Origin: Paraburkholderia silviterrae
Lineage (GTDB): Bacteria; Pseudomonadota; Gammaproteobacteria; Burkholderiales; Burkholderiaceae
NCBI RefSeq assembly: GCF_004353915.1
Contig: NZ_SMRP01000008.1
Location: 62,001 to 126,000 of the forward strand
Reading direction: 5' to 3'
Length of the DNA: 64,000 nt
Shown piece by piece: positions 8,292 through 16,468 of the stretch (position 1 is its first letter; each line of letters starts with the position of its first letter). Below the pieces are notes generated by a model that made no database searches, was not told the origin of the DNA, and saw only the letters and a list, made by a program, of their open reading frames with translations. The translations under genes were made by a program, and so were the position numbers.

Positions 8292-9277
8292 CAGATCACC
8301 TTCTTGGAGAACAGGTCGTGCATATTGAGTGCGCCGATGAGCGCGCCTTCGGCGTCGACCACCAGCATCTGATTGATGCGATGGCGCTCCATCAGTTCCA
8401 CGGCTTCCACTGCGAGCCGGTCGGGACCGATGGTGCGCGGGCCTTTGGTCATGACCTGGGCGATCGGCAGGTCGCGGAAATCGCCCGCGCGCTCGAGCAC
8501 GCGGCGCAGGTCGCCGTCGGTGAAGATGCCGGCCACGCGGTTCTCTTCGTCGACGATGGCGGTCATGCCCATGCGTTTGGCGGTGAGCTGGAAGAGCGCG
8601 TCGCGCACCGTGGCGTCCGCGCGCACCTTCGGAATGGCGTCGCCCGTGCGCATCACGTCGTGCACGTAAGTGAGCAGGCGCCGGCCGAGCGCGCCGCCCG
8701 GGTGCGAGCGCGCGAAGTCGTCGGCGCCGAAGCCGCGCGCGTCGAGCACCGCGACCGCGAGCGCGTCGGAGAGCGCGAGCGCCGCCGTCGTGCTCGCGGT
8801 GGGCGCGAGATTCAGCGGGCAGGCTTCCTTCTCGACGCCGGCGTTCAGATGCACGTCGGAGAGCTTGCCGAGCGTCGATTGCGGGCGGTTGCCGGTCATG
8901 CCGATGAGCTTCGCGCCGATGCGCTTGACGAGCGGCAGGATGGCCACGAGCTCTTCCGACTCGCCGGAATTGGACAGGCCGATGAAGACGTCGTCGGCGG
9001 TCACCATGCCGAGGTCGCCGTGGCTTGCTTCGGCGGGATGCACGAAGAACGCGGGCGTGCCCGTGGAGGCGAGAGTGGCCGCGAGTTTGCGGGCAATGTG
9101 GCCCGATTTGCCGATGCCGGAAACGACTACGCGTCCGCGGCAACTGAGGATGAGATCGACCGCGCCGACGAAGTCGTCGTCGAGCTGGTCGCGAAGCCCG
9201 CGCACGGCGTCAGCTTCGATGTCGAGCACGTCGCGAGCGAGCTTGAGCGCCCGGTCGCCATTGATTTTCGCTATCAT
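8291..9277 (-). CDS. kdsD: arabinose-5-phosphate isomerase KdsD (KpsF/GutQ family)
   Basis: This 328-residue protein carries an N-terminal SIS sugar-isomerase domain (GIGKSGHIARKL, SNSGESEEL) and two C-terminal CBS domains (TYVHDVMRTGDAIP and IAQVMTKGPRTIGPD). It interconverts ribulose-5-phosphate and arabinose-5-phosphate, the first step of Kdo synthesis. The start at 9277 (MIAKINGDRALKLARDVL) fits family length; an upstream extension of 15 residues is possible. It is the first gene of the kds-lpt run and is transcribed away from the antiporter gene. Confidence 0.95.
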   Translation of the reverse strand: MIAKINGDRALKLARDVLDIEADAVRGLRDQLDDDFVGAVDLILSCRGRVVVSGIGKSGHIARKLAATLASTGTPAFFVHPAEASHGDLGMVTADDVFIGLSNSGESEELVAILPLVKRIGAKLIGMTGNRPQSTLGKLSDVHLNAGVEKEACPLNLAPTASTTAALALSDALAVAVLDARGFGADDFARSHPGGALGRRLLTYVHDVMRTGDAIPKVRADATVRDALFQLTAKRMGMTAIVDEENRVAGIFTDGDLRRVLERAGDFRDLPIAQVMTKGPRTIGPDRLAVEAVELMERHRINQMLVVDAEGALIGALNMHDLFSKKVI

Positions 9278-9379
9278 TCGCGGAGTATAGCAAAGGCGTA
9301 TGCGCGCCGCGCCGGCGCCCACAGCGTGAAAGTCCCGGCTTTTGCTGTCTTTGCACCTCTCTTCCGCAGTACTTCCTCA

Positions 9380-9408
9380 AGGGCCTGTTATTAGCGGGAA
9401 CAGGCCCT
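9380..9408. promoter_or_regulatory. 10-bp-arm inverted repeat in the kdsD / antiporter divergent region
   Basis: AGGGCCTGTT (9380-9389) and AACAGGCCCT (9399-9408) are perfect complements separated by 9 bp. The position between divergently transcribed genes suits an operator or a 5'-leader hairpin. The cognate protein is unknown. Confidence 0.5.
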
Positions 9409-9521
9409 GGATCCCGATTTGCGCCGATCATGGACTCGACCGGCGCGGGCAAAATTCGTGTTGCTGGCAACGCACGGTCAATAACGCTTCGGCAACGTAT
9501 GGAACGAGGACGCTTCACACG

Positions 9522-11534
9522 ATGATCTCCCCGCTGGAAATGACGTTGTTCCTGCTGCTCGCCTCGGTGGTTGGCGTCGTGCTGTTCCGTTATCTGAACC
9601 TGCCGCCGATGCTCGGCTATCTCACGGTCGGCATTCTGGTCGGTCCGCGCGCGCTCGGCATCGTGCCGGACACAGCGGGGGCGAAGAATCTGGCCGAGTT
9701 CGGCGTCGTGTTCCTGATGTTCTCCATCGGCCTCGAGTTCTCGCTCACGAAGCTGCGCGGCATGCGGCGCGCCGTGTTCGGCCTGGGGCTCTCGCAGGTC
9801 ATGGGCACGATCGCCGTTGCGCTCTTGCTCGGGCTCGTGCTCCAGCCGTGGGTGCACATCACCTGGCAGGCGTGCGTCGCGCTCGGCGGCGCGCTCGCCA
9901 TGTCGTCCACGGCCATCGTGAGCAAGATGCTGGCGGAGCGTCTGGAGATCGAATCCGAGCATGGCCGCAATATTCTCGGCGTGCTGCTGTTCCAGGATCT
10001 CGCCGTGGTGCCGCTGCTCATCGTCATCGCGGCGTTCGGTGGTTCGTCGGCATCGCTCGTCGAATCGCTTGGCATGGCCGCCATCAAGATCGTGCTCGCG
10101 CTCGGCATTCTGCTCATCGTCGGGCAGAAGTTCATGACGCGCTGGCTCACCGTGGTCGCGCGGCGGCGTTCGCAGGAGCTGTTCGTGCTGAACGTGCTGC
10201 TCATTACGCTGGGCGCGGCCTTCATCACCGACAAATTCGGCCTCTCGCTCGCGCTCGGCGCGTTCATCGCGGGCATGCTGATCGCCGAGACGCCGTACAA
10301 GCATCAGGTGGAAGAGGACATCAAGCCGTTTCGCGACGTGCTGCTGGGCCTGTTCTTCGTGACCACGGGCATGCTGCTCAATCCGCACGTGATCTGGCAG
10401 CACCCGTTGATGGTGGCCGCGTTCCTGATCGGGCCGGTCGTGCTCAAGGCCGTGCTCATCACGGCCCTCACGCGCCTCTTCGGCGCCTCGCCGGGCGTGG
10501 CGATGCGCACCGGGCTCGGTCTCGCGCAGGCCGGCGAATTCGGCTTCGTGCTGCTGAACCTCATTCTGGACAAGCATCTCGTCGATCCCACGCTGCTTCA
10601 GGCGATCTTGGCCGCGATGCTGCTTTCGATGCTGCTCGCGCCGTTCCTGATCCAGAACGCGGACCGCATCGTGCTGCGCCTGTCGTCCACGGAGTGGATG
10701 CAGCAGTCGCTGATGATGACGCGCATCGCCACGCAGAGCATCAAGCAGAGCGGCCACGTGATCATCTGCGGCTACGGCCGCGCGGGGCAGAACCTCGCGC
10801 GCATGCTCGAATACGAAGGGCTCTCGTACGTGGCGCTCGACCTCGACCCCGACCGCGTGGCCGCGGCGGCCGCGGCGGGCGAGTCGGTGGTGTTCGGCGA
10901 CGCGGCGCGGCGCGAGTCGCTGGTGGCGGCGGGCATCCACCGTGCGGCGGCGGTGGCGATCACCTACGCGAATACGCAGTCGGCGCTGCGCGTGCTGCAC
11001 CACATCCACGAACTGGAGCCCACGCTGCCCGTGATCGTGCGCACCGTGGACGACGCCGATCTCGAGCGCCTGCTCGCGGCCGGCGCGACCGAGGTGATTC
11101 CCGAGATCGTGGAGGGCAGCCTGATGCTCGCCTCGCACATGCTCGTGGTGATGGGCGTGCCGATGCGCCGCGTGGTGCGGCGCGTGGAGGAAATGCGCGA
11201 CGAGCGCTACAGCCTGCTGCGTGGCTATTTCCACGGCACCGACGATGCAGGCGAGGACGGTCACGAGCAGGTGCGGCTACAATCCGTACCGGTCGACGCG
11301 CGCGCCGAGGCGGTGGGCCGCACGCTCGCCGATCTGGGCCTGTTCGACCTTGGCGTGGAGGTGACGGCGATCCGCCGGCACGGCATTCGCGGCGTGGAGC
11401 CCGACCCTTCGACGAAGCTGCGCGAAGCGGACATCGTCGTGCTGCGCGGTCTGCCCGAGCAACTGGCGCAAGCCGAGGAGCTCCTTTCGCGCCATCGCAA
11501 GACGGGCGCCGCCGGCGCGGGCGCGACGGCTTGA
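9522..11534 (+). CDS. CPA2-family monovalent cation:proton antiporter (KefB/KefC/YbaL-like)
   Basis: This 670-residue protein has about 12 N-terminal membrane helices (residues 5-385, Na+/H+ exchanger fold). A cytosolic Rossmann RCK/TrkA-N domain begins with VIICGYGRAGQN (about 412) and a TrkA-C domain lies near the end. The family exports potassium or other monovalent cations, often gated by nucleotides or glutathione conjugates. No KefF/KefG ancillary subunit is adjacent, so a strict Kef assignment is not supported. The start MISPLEMTLFLLL at 9522 begins directly at the first helix. It is divergent from kdsD and upstream of apt. Confidence 0.9.
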   Translation: MISPLEMTLFLLLASVVGVVLFRYLNLPPMLGYLTVGILVGPRALGIVPDTAGAKNLAEFGVVFLMFSIGLEFSLTKLRGMRRAVFGLGLSQVMGTIAVALLLGLVLQPWVHITWQACVALGGALAMSSTAIVSKMLAERLEIESEHGRNILGVLLFQDLAVVPLLIVIAAFGGSSASLVESLGMAAIKIVLALGILLIVGQKFMTRWLTVVARRRSQELFVLNVLLITLGAAFITDKFGLSLALGAFIAGMLIAETPYKHQVEEDIKPFRDVLLGLFFVTTGMLLNPHVIWQHPLMVAAFLIGPVVLKAVLITALTRLFGASPGVAMRTGLGLAQAGEFGFVLLNLILDKHLVDPTLLQAILAAMLLSMLLAPFLIQNADRIVLRLSSTEWMQQSLMMTRIATQSIKQSGHVIICGYGRAGQNLARMLEYEGLSYVALDLDPDRVAAAAAAGESVVFGDAARRESLVAAGIHRAAAVAITYANTQSALRVLHHIHELEPTLPVIVRTVDDADLERLLAAGATEVIPEIVEGSLMLASHMLVVMGVPMRRVVRRVEEMRDERYSLLRGYFHGTDDAGEDGHEQVRLQSVPVDARAEAVGRTLADLGLFDLGVEVTAIRRHGIRGVEPDPSTKLREADIVVLRGLPEQLAQAEELLSRHRKTGAAGAGATA

Positions 11535-11664
11535 GCGACGCCGCCGCGGTGCGCAACCGCGCTATGCCACCGCAGTGCGCCGAAAGATGCGGTGCAACGC
11601 TTTAGGGGTCCTGCCCCGATTATCCGAATCCTGTTCTTTATTCTCGCCATTACCCGGAGAAATC

Positions 11665-12231
11665 ATGTCCAACGCACCTGCGAACGCGAGCGCCGAAGCC
11701 TCACAGTTCGTCAACAGCCTGATCCGCACGGTGCCCGACTGGCCTCAGCCGGGAGTGCAGTTTCGCGACATCACGCCGCTCATTGGCCACCCGAAGGGCC
11801 TGCGCGTGTTGATCGACCTGTTCGTCGAGCGTTATGTCGATGCGAAGCTCGATTACGTGGCGGGCCTCGATGCTCGCGGCTTCATCATCGGGCCGATCGT
11901 CGCGTACGAACTGAATGTGGGCTTCATTCCGATTCGCAAGATCGGCAAGCTGCCGTACAAGACGGTTTCCGAGACCTACAAGCTTGAATATGGCGAATCC
12001 ACTGTCGAGATCCATGAGGACGCTTGCCGCAAGGGCGACCGCGTCGTGATCGTCGACGACCTGATCGCCACGGGTGGCACCATGCTCGCGGGCAAGCTGC
12101 TGCTCGAGCGCCTTGGGGCGACGGTGGTGGAGGGCGCGGCCATCATCGACCTGCCGGACCTGGGCGGCTCGAAGCTGCTCACCGAAGCGGGCCTGCCGCT
12201 CTTCACCGTGACCGCGTTTGGTGGTCACTAA
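11665..12231 (+). CDS. apt: adenine phosphoribosyltransferase
   Basis: This 188-residue cytosolic enzyme has the PRPP-binding loop VVIVDDLIATGGT (about 128-140) and the adenine-site region GLDARGFIIGPIV. It converts adenine and PRPP to AMP in purine salvage. The start at 11665 is preceded by a CGGAGAAA ribosome-binding site at 8-9 bp. It lies 130 bp after the antiporter gene on the same strand. The stop is followed at once by a patch of degenerate GCGGCC-type repeats. Confidence 0.95.
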   Translation: MSNAPANASAEASQFVNSLIRTVPDWPQPGVQFRDITPLIGHPKGLRVLIDLFVERYVDAKLDYVAGLDARGFIIGPIVAYELNVGFIPIRKIGKLPYKTVSETYKLEYGESTVEIHEDACRKGDRVVIVDDLIATGGTMLAGKLLLERLGATVVEGAAIIDLPDLGGSKLLTEAGLPLFTVTAFGGH

Positions 12232-12322
12232 AGTGGCCACTGAGCGGCCCCTAAGCGGCCACTGAGCGGTCATTTCAAGCGGCCAACTTCGCGGTCGCCG
12301 CGTGCCCCTCGAGCGGCCACCG
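12231..12322. repeat. degenerate short tandem repeats between apt and lysE-type gene
   Basis: About seven imperfect copies of a 10-14 bp unit related to AGCGGCCACTG lie between the two genes (for example AGTGGCCACTG, AGCGGCCCCTA, AGCGGCCACTG, AGCGGTCATTT). Spacing is irregular, so this is a locally expanded low-complexity patch rather than a clean minisatellite. Confidence 0.6.
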
Positions 12323-12345
12323 ATTCCACGGATACCCTTCACGCC

Positions 12346-12960
12346 ATGCCCAACTTCGCGCTGTTTCTCGCCACCTCGATTGCCATCACCTTCGCGCCCG
12401 GCCCCGACAACCTGCAAGTGCTCGCACGCGGCATCTCGCAGGGCCGCGCGGCGGGACTCGTCGCCGCGCTCGGCTTTGCCGCGGGCGTGACGTTTCACAC
12501 GACGCTCGCGGCGCTCGGCATTGCCGCCGTGCTGCGCTCGTCGCCGCTCGCGTTCCAGATCCTCAAGCTCGCGGGCGCCGCATACCTCATCTGGATCGGC
12601 GTGAAGGCGCTACGCAGCCAGGGCCTGGCCGCCGCCGGCGACAAGCCGCGCCAGCCGCTTTCCGCGATCTTTCGCCAAAGCGTGCTCGGCAACGTGATGA
12701 ATCCGAAGGTGACGCTTTTCTTCGTCGTGTTCCTGCCGCAGTTTGTCGATACGCACGGCGCGCAGAGCGTCACGCTGCAGATGCTCGAGCTCGGTCTCGT
12801 GTTCATGGCGCAGACCGTCGTGGTGTTCTCGGTGTTCGGTCTGTGCGCCGGCACCATCGGCGGCTGGCTCAAGCGCCGGCCGCGCGCGGGCCTGTGGCTC
12901 GACCGGCTCGCCGGGCTCACCTTCATCGCCATCGGCATGCGCATCGCGCTGCGCGACTGA
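12346..12960 (+). CDS. LysE/RhtB-family amino-acid exporter
   Basis: This 204-residue, very hydrophobic protein has about six membrane segments. It carries the LysE/RhtB N-terminal motif FAPGPDNLQVLARGISQGRA (about 17-36), with the conserved GPxxL..AxRGIxxGRxAG pattern. Members export basic amino acids, homoserine, threonine or related compounds; the substrate cannot be read from sequence. It starts 115 bp after apt and ends 31 bp before the Nudix gene, so the two may be co-transcribed. Confidence 0.88.
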   Translation: MPNFALFLATSIAITFAPGPDNLQVLARGISQGRAAGLVAALGFAAGVTFHTTLAALGIAAVLRSSPLAFQILKLAGAAYLIWIGVKALRSQGLAAAGDKPRQPLSAIFRQSVLGNVMNPKVTLFFVVFLPQFVDTHGAQSVTLQMLELGLVFMAQTVVVFSVFGLCAGTIGGWLKRRPRAGLWLDRLAGLTFIAIGMRIALRD

Positions 12961-12991
12961 CGCATCCGCACGACGCCTGGAGCTTCACGAG

Positions 12992-13861
12992 ATGACCTTG
13001 CCTTGCATCACCGACGCGCGCCGCTTCGACGCGAGCGCGCATCTGCCGTTTTTCTTCGGCGACGAACGCGTGGGCTGGATTCGCCGCGGCGACGTCGCGC
13101 TGCTCGCACGCTGGCCCGATGTCTTCGAGATCGCGGATACGGGTAAAAGCGCGCGCGTCACGCTCGCCGCGAAGTTCGACAACGTGACTGCACGTAGCGC
13201 CGCGCTGGGCGCCGTGATCGGCGCGCTCGCCGCCGAGGGCCGCATTCCCGGCTGGCGCGACGAGACCTACGCGATCCGCAACGCTTTCGACGCGCCGCCG
13301 CTCGCCTTTATCGAGCGCGCCGCCTCGCGCTTCTTCGGCACGATGACGTATGCGGTGCATTTGAACGGCGTCGTAGAATACGCGGGCTCTGCTTCGCCCC
13401 GCGCGCCGCAGTTGTGGATCGCGCGGCGCAGCGACACCAAGGCCACCGATCCCGGCATGCTGGACAACGTCGTGGCGGGCGGCATCGGCTGGGGCTTCGG
13501 CATCGAGGCCACGCTCGTGAAGGAGTGCTGGGAGGAGGCGGGCATTGCCGCCGAGCTTGCTGCGCGGGCCAAAGCCGGCCGCACCGTGCACGTGCTGCAG
13601 TCGCTGCCCGAGGGCACCCAGGCCGAGCAGATCTTCGTCCATGACCTCGCGCTGCCTGAGGACTTCGTGCCGCACAATCAGGACGGCGAAGTCGGCGAGC
13701 ACCGCCTCGCGCGCATCGACGAAACCGCGCGCTGGATCGAAGAGGGCAAGATGACGGTGGACGCGAGCCTCGCGACGCTCGATCTGCTGTTGCGCCGCCA
13801 GTGGATAGACGAAGACGCGTGCGAGGGCATCGCCGCGATCTTCGAGCCGCCGACGCTGTGA
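12992..13861 (+). CDS. DUF4743-containing Nudix hydrolase
   Basis: This 289-residue protein has an N-terminal domain of about 120 residues of the DUF4743 type, then a Nudix fold. Its Nudix box is a variant, GFGIEATLVKECWEEAGI (about 168-185). The usual REUxEExGU core reads KECWEEAGI, and the upstream Glu is not at the classic spacing. That pattern is typical of the thiamine-pyrophosphokinase-associated Nudix group (Tnr3-like), so substrates may be oxidised thiamine diphosphates, an inference from distant relatives only. The ATG at 12992 is preceded by a GGAG site. The frame extends upstream into the LysE gene, which I regard as spurious. Confidence 0.82.
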   Translation: MTLPCITDARRFDASAHLPFFFGDERVGWIRRGDVALLARWPDVFEIADTGKSARVTLAAKFDNVTARSAALGAVIGALAAEGRIPGWRDETYAIRNAFDAPPLAFIERAASRFFGTMTYAVHLNGVVEYAGSASPRAPQLWIARRSDTKATDPGMLDNVVAGGIGWGFGIEATLVKECWEEAGIAAELAARAKAGRTVHVLQSLPEGTQAEQIFVHDLALPEDFVPHNQDGEVGEHRLARIDETARWIEEGKMTVDASLATLDLLLRRQWIDEDACEGIAAIFEPPTL

Positions 13862-13931
13862 AAGGGCGCCGGTTTTTGTATTTGGAAAGCCCTTCTAGAT
13901 CACCAAGAATTTGACGGGAGTTACCTGGGTC

Positions 13932-14810
13932 ATGTCGACCGATCACAGCTTCATTCTCAAACTGTCGTGCGCCGACCGGCCGGGCATCGTGCATGCCGTG
14001 TCGGGTTTTCTGTTCGAGCGCGGCAGCAACATTCTCGATTCGGCCCAGTTCGGCGACAGCCACACGGGCGAGTTCTTCATGCGCGTGCACTTCTTGCAAG
14101 TGGGCGGCGATCCGGGCAAGGAGGGGCTAGAGGGCCTGCGTGCCGCGTTCACGCCGCTCGCCGATGAGTTCGGCATGCGCTGGGAGCTGCACGATGCGAA
14201 CGTGAAGCCGCGCGTGGTCATCATGGTCTCGAAGATCGGCCACTGCCTGAACGATCTGCTGTTCCGCTACCGCACCGGGCAGCTCTCCATCGAGATTCCC
14301 GCGATCATCTCGAATCACAAGGAGTTCTATCAACTCGCGGCGAGCTACAACATTCCGTTCCATCACTTCCCGCTGCTCGGCGGCAGCGAGGCCGACAAGG
14401 CCGCGCAGGAAGCGCGTGTGCTCGACGTGGTGAACGGCGAGCGCGCCGACCTCGTGGTGCTTGCGCGCTACATGCAGATTCTCTCGCCGCAGCTGTGCGA
14501 TGCACTCAAAGGCCGTGCGATCAACATTCACCATTCGTTCCTGCCGAGCTTCAAGGGCGCGAAGCCGTACTACCAGGCGTTCGACCGCGGCGTGAAGCTG
14601 ATCGGCGCGACGGCGCATTATGTGACGTCCGATCTCGACGAAGGCCCGATCATCGAACAGGAAGTCGAACGCGTCGATCACAACATGACGCCGGACCAGC
14701 TCACGGCAATCGGCCGGGACGTGGAATGCGTGACGCTCGCGCGCGCGGTGAAGTGGCACGTCGAGCATCGCATCGTGCTCAACGGGCACAAGACGGTGGT
14801 GTTCCGCTAA
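13932..14810 (+). CDS. purU: formyltetrahydrofolate deformylase PurU
   Basis: This 292-residue protein has an N-terminal ACT domain (about 5-80, FILKLSCADRPGIVHAVSGF) and a C-terminal formyl-transferase domain containing INIHHSFLPSFKGAKPYYQA with the catalytic His. It hydrolyses 10-formyl-tetrahydrofolate to formate and tetrahydrofolate, balancing one-carbon pools. The start at 13932 follows a GGGAG site at about 12 bp; an extra seven codons from 13911 are possible. A perfect 10-bp-arm hairpin lies 38 bp after the stop. Confidence 0.95.
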   Translation: MSTDHSFILKLSCADRPGIVHAVSGFLFERGSNILDSAQFGDSHTGEFFMRVHFLQVGGDPGKEGLEGLRAAFTPLADEFGMRWELHDANVKPRVVIMVSKIGHCLNDLLFRYRTGQLSIEIPAIISNHKEFYQLAASYNIPFHHFPLLGGSEADKAAQEARVLDVVNGERADLVVLARYMQILSPQLCDALKGRAINIHHSFLPSFKGAKPYYQAFDRGVKLIGATAHYVTSDLDEGPIIEQEVERVDHNMTPDQLTAIGRDVECVTLARAVKWHVEHRIVLNGHKTVVFR

Positions 14811-14848
14811 TCCGCTGTCGTCAGAGCTCTCGTTGCTGCGACAACTTG

Positions 14849-14876
14849 CCGTAGCGTGTCACGCGGCACGCTACGG
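14849..14876 (+). terminator. hairpin after purU (probable terminator)
   Basis: CCGTAGCGTG (14849-14858) and CACGCTACGG (14867-14876) pair perfectly across an 8-nt loop. The run that follows (TGTTTCG) is only weakly U-rich. It separates purU from the nitrate locus. Confidence 0.6.
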
Positions 14877-14957
14877 TGTTTCGAACTATTCTTATTGCAC
14901 GACGGCGTAACCGCATCTGCGCGGCCCTCTCCTCCACGCCGTCCTATTCCCTCGTAC

Positions 14958-14964
14958 TACTCCT
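14958..14964 (+). promoter_or_regulatory. possible NarL heptamer upstream of narK1
   Basis: TACTCCT fits the NarL/NarP heptamer consensus TACYYMT and lies about 104 bp upstream of the first nar transporter. A near-match TACTCTT occurs at 15029-15035. No paired 7-2-7 arrangement and no convincing FNR box is visible, so support is weak; a heptamer alone is expected by chance at this rate. Confidence 0.25.
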
Positions 14965-15067
14965 TAAGACTTAGCGGCGGATCGTCGCGTCCTACCTGCG
15001 AGTAATAGTCTGCGGGCGCTGTGCTTCCTACTCTTGTTACGTCAATCCAACAAGAAGAGGAAACACC

Positions 15068-16393
15068 ATGAAAGCCGCCCCATCCCCACCGGCGGACACC
15101 GTATCAGACAGCCGCGCCTGGCGCGTGCTTGGATCGAGCACCTTCGCGTTCACGATCTGCTTTGCCGTCTGGATGATGTTCGCAATCCTCGGCATTCCGC
15201 TCAAGAAGCAACTCCATCTCACCGATACCGAATTCGGTCTCATCGCCGCGATGCCGGTGCTCACCGGATCGCTCGCCCGCGTGCCGCTCGGCATCTGGAC
15301 GGACCGCTTCGGCGGCCGGATCGTTTTCTTCCTCACCATGATCGCGACGATCGTTCCGATCTGGCTCGTGTCGTATGCGACGCAACTGTGGCAATTCCTC
15401 GTGCTCGGCCTGTTCGTGGGTTTAGCGGGTGCCTCGTTCTCCGTCGGTACGCCCTATGTCGCGCGGTGGTTCCCGAAGTCGCGCCAGGGCTTCGCCATGG
15501 GTATCTTCGGCGCGGGCAACTCGGGTGCGGCGCTCAATAAATTCGTGGCGCCGGTGCTGATCGTCGCGGCCGGCACGTGGACCATCGTCCCGAAGGTCTA
15601 CGCGGTTGCGATGCTCGTCACCGCACTGTTGTTCTGGGTGTTCTCGGCAAGCAATCCCGCCCATCTCGTGAAGGGCTCGACCAGCGTGGCGAGCCAGATG
15701 CGCGTGCTCGCCGACCCGCGTGTGCTGCGCTATTCGCAGTACTACTCGGTGGTGTTCGGCGGCTACGTGGGCCTTTCGCTGTGGATGCCGCAGTACTACG
15801 TGAACCAGTACGGCTTCGGCATCGAGCAGGCGGCCTTCCTCGCGGCGTGCTTCTCGTTGCCCGGCGGCGTGCTGCGCGCGATCGGCGGCTGGCTCTCCGA
15901 CCGCTATGGCGCCTATCGCACGACGTGGGCCGTGATGTGGGTCTCGCTCGGCTGCTTCTTCCTGCTGAGCTACCCGCCGACCGACTTCGTGATCCACAGC
16001 GCGCATGGCCCGCTCGGCCTGCACATCAGCACGGGTCCGGTGTTCTACACGGTGCTCATGTTCATCGTGGGCATCGCGATGGCGGTGGGCAAGGCCTCGG
16101 TCTTCAAGTTCATCGGCGACGAATACAGCGAGAACATCGGCGCGGTTTCCGGTGTGGTGGGTCTGGCCGGCGGCCTCGCGGGCTTCATCCTGCCGATCCT
16201 GTTCGGCCTGCTGGTGGACCTCACCGGCGTGCGCACCACCTGTTTCATGCTGATGTTCGGTGCCACCGCGGTCAGTCTGCTGTTCATGCACTTCTCGTTC
16301 CGCCCAGAGGCGGTCGCACATGGCCGCGCAATGCTGGAGCGCAAGGAGGGAGGCGAAGTGGTTTCGCTGAAGGAAACGTCGCAGTCCGAATGA
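15068..16393 (+). CDS. narK: nitrate/nitrite transporter, NarK1 type
   Basis: This 441-residue MFS protein of the nitrate/nitrite porter group has 12 predicted helices. It carries the family glycine-rich signature GAGNSGAALNKF in helix 5 and VSGVVGLAGGLAGF in helix 11. NarK1-type proteins are usually assigned nitrate/proton symport, starting nitrate respiration before nitrite accumulates; that division of labour is from studied fused NarK1-NarK2 systems. The ATG at 15068 has a good AAGAGGAAA site. It is the first gene of the nar cluster, with narK2 75 bp downstream. Confidence 0.92.
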   Translation: MKAAPSPPADTVSDSRAWRVLGSSTFAFTICFAVWMMFAILGIPLKKQLHLTDTEFGLIAAMPVLTGSLARVPLGIWTDRFGGRIVFFLTMIATIVPIWLVSYATQLWQFLVLGLFVGLAGASFSVGTPYVARWFPKSRQGFAMGIFGAGNSGAALNKFVAPVLIVAAGTWTIVPKVYAVAMLVTALLFWVFSASNPAHLVKGSTSVASQMRVLADPRVLRYSQYYSVVFGGYVGLSLWMPQYYVNQYGFGIEQAAFLAACFSLPGGVLRAIGGWLSDRYGAYRTTWAVMWVSLGCFFLLSYPPTDFVIHSAHGPLGLHISTGPVFYTVLMFIVGIAMAVGKASVFKFIGDEYSENIGAVSGVVGLAGGLAGFILPILFGLLVDLTGVRTTCFMLMFGATAVSLLFMHFSFRPEAVAHGRAMLERKEGGEVVSLKETSQSE

Positions 16394-16468
16394 CTGGCCA
16401 GCCGAGGCTGGGTCAACCCGGATGATTTCACGCGCCGCGTGTGCGGCGCCTACTGTACGAGCACTATC

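Noticed and set aside
9210..11264. 684-codon minus-strand His/Glu/Arg-rich frame opposite the antiporter
   Set aside because: Composition is an artefact of reading membrane-protein codons in antisense; the plus strand encodes a canonical antiporter.
15035..15048. FNR-type box just upstream of narK1 (TTGTTACGTCAA region)
   Set aside because: It has the wrong spacing (12 rather than 14 bp) and only one half-site is recognisable, so I do not call it.
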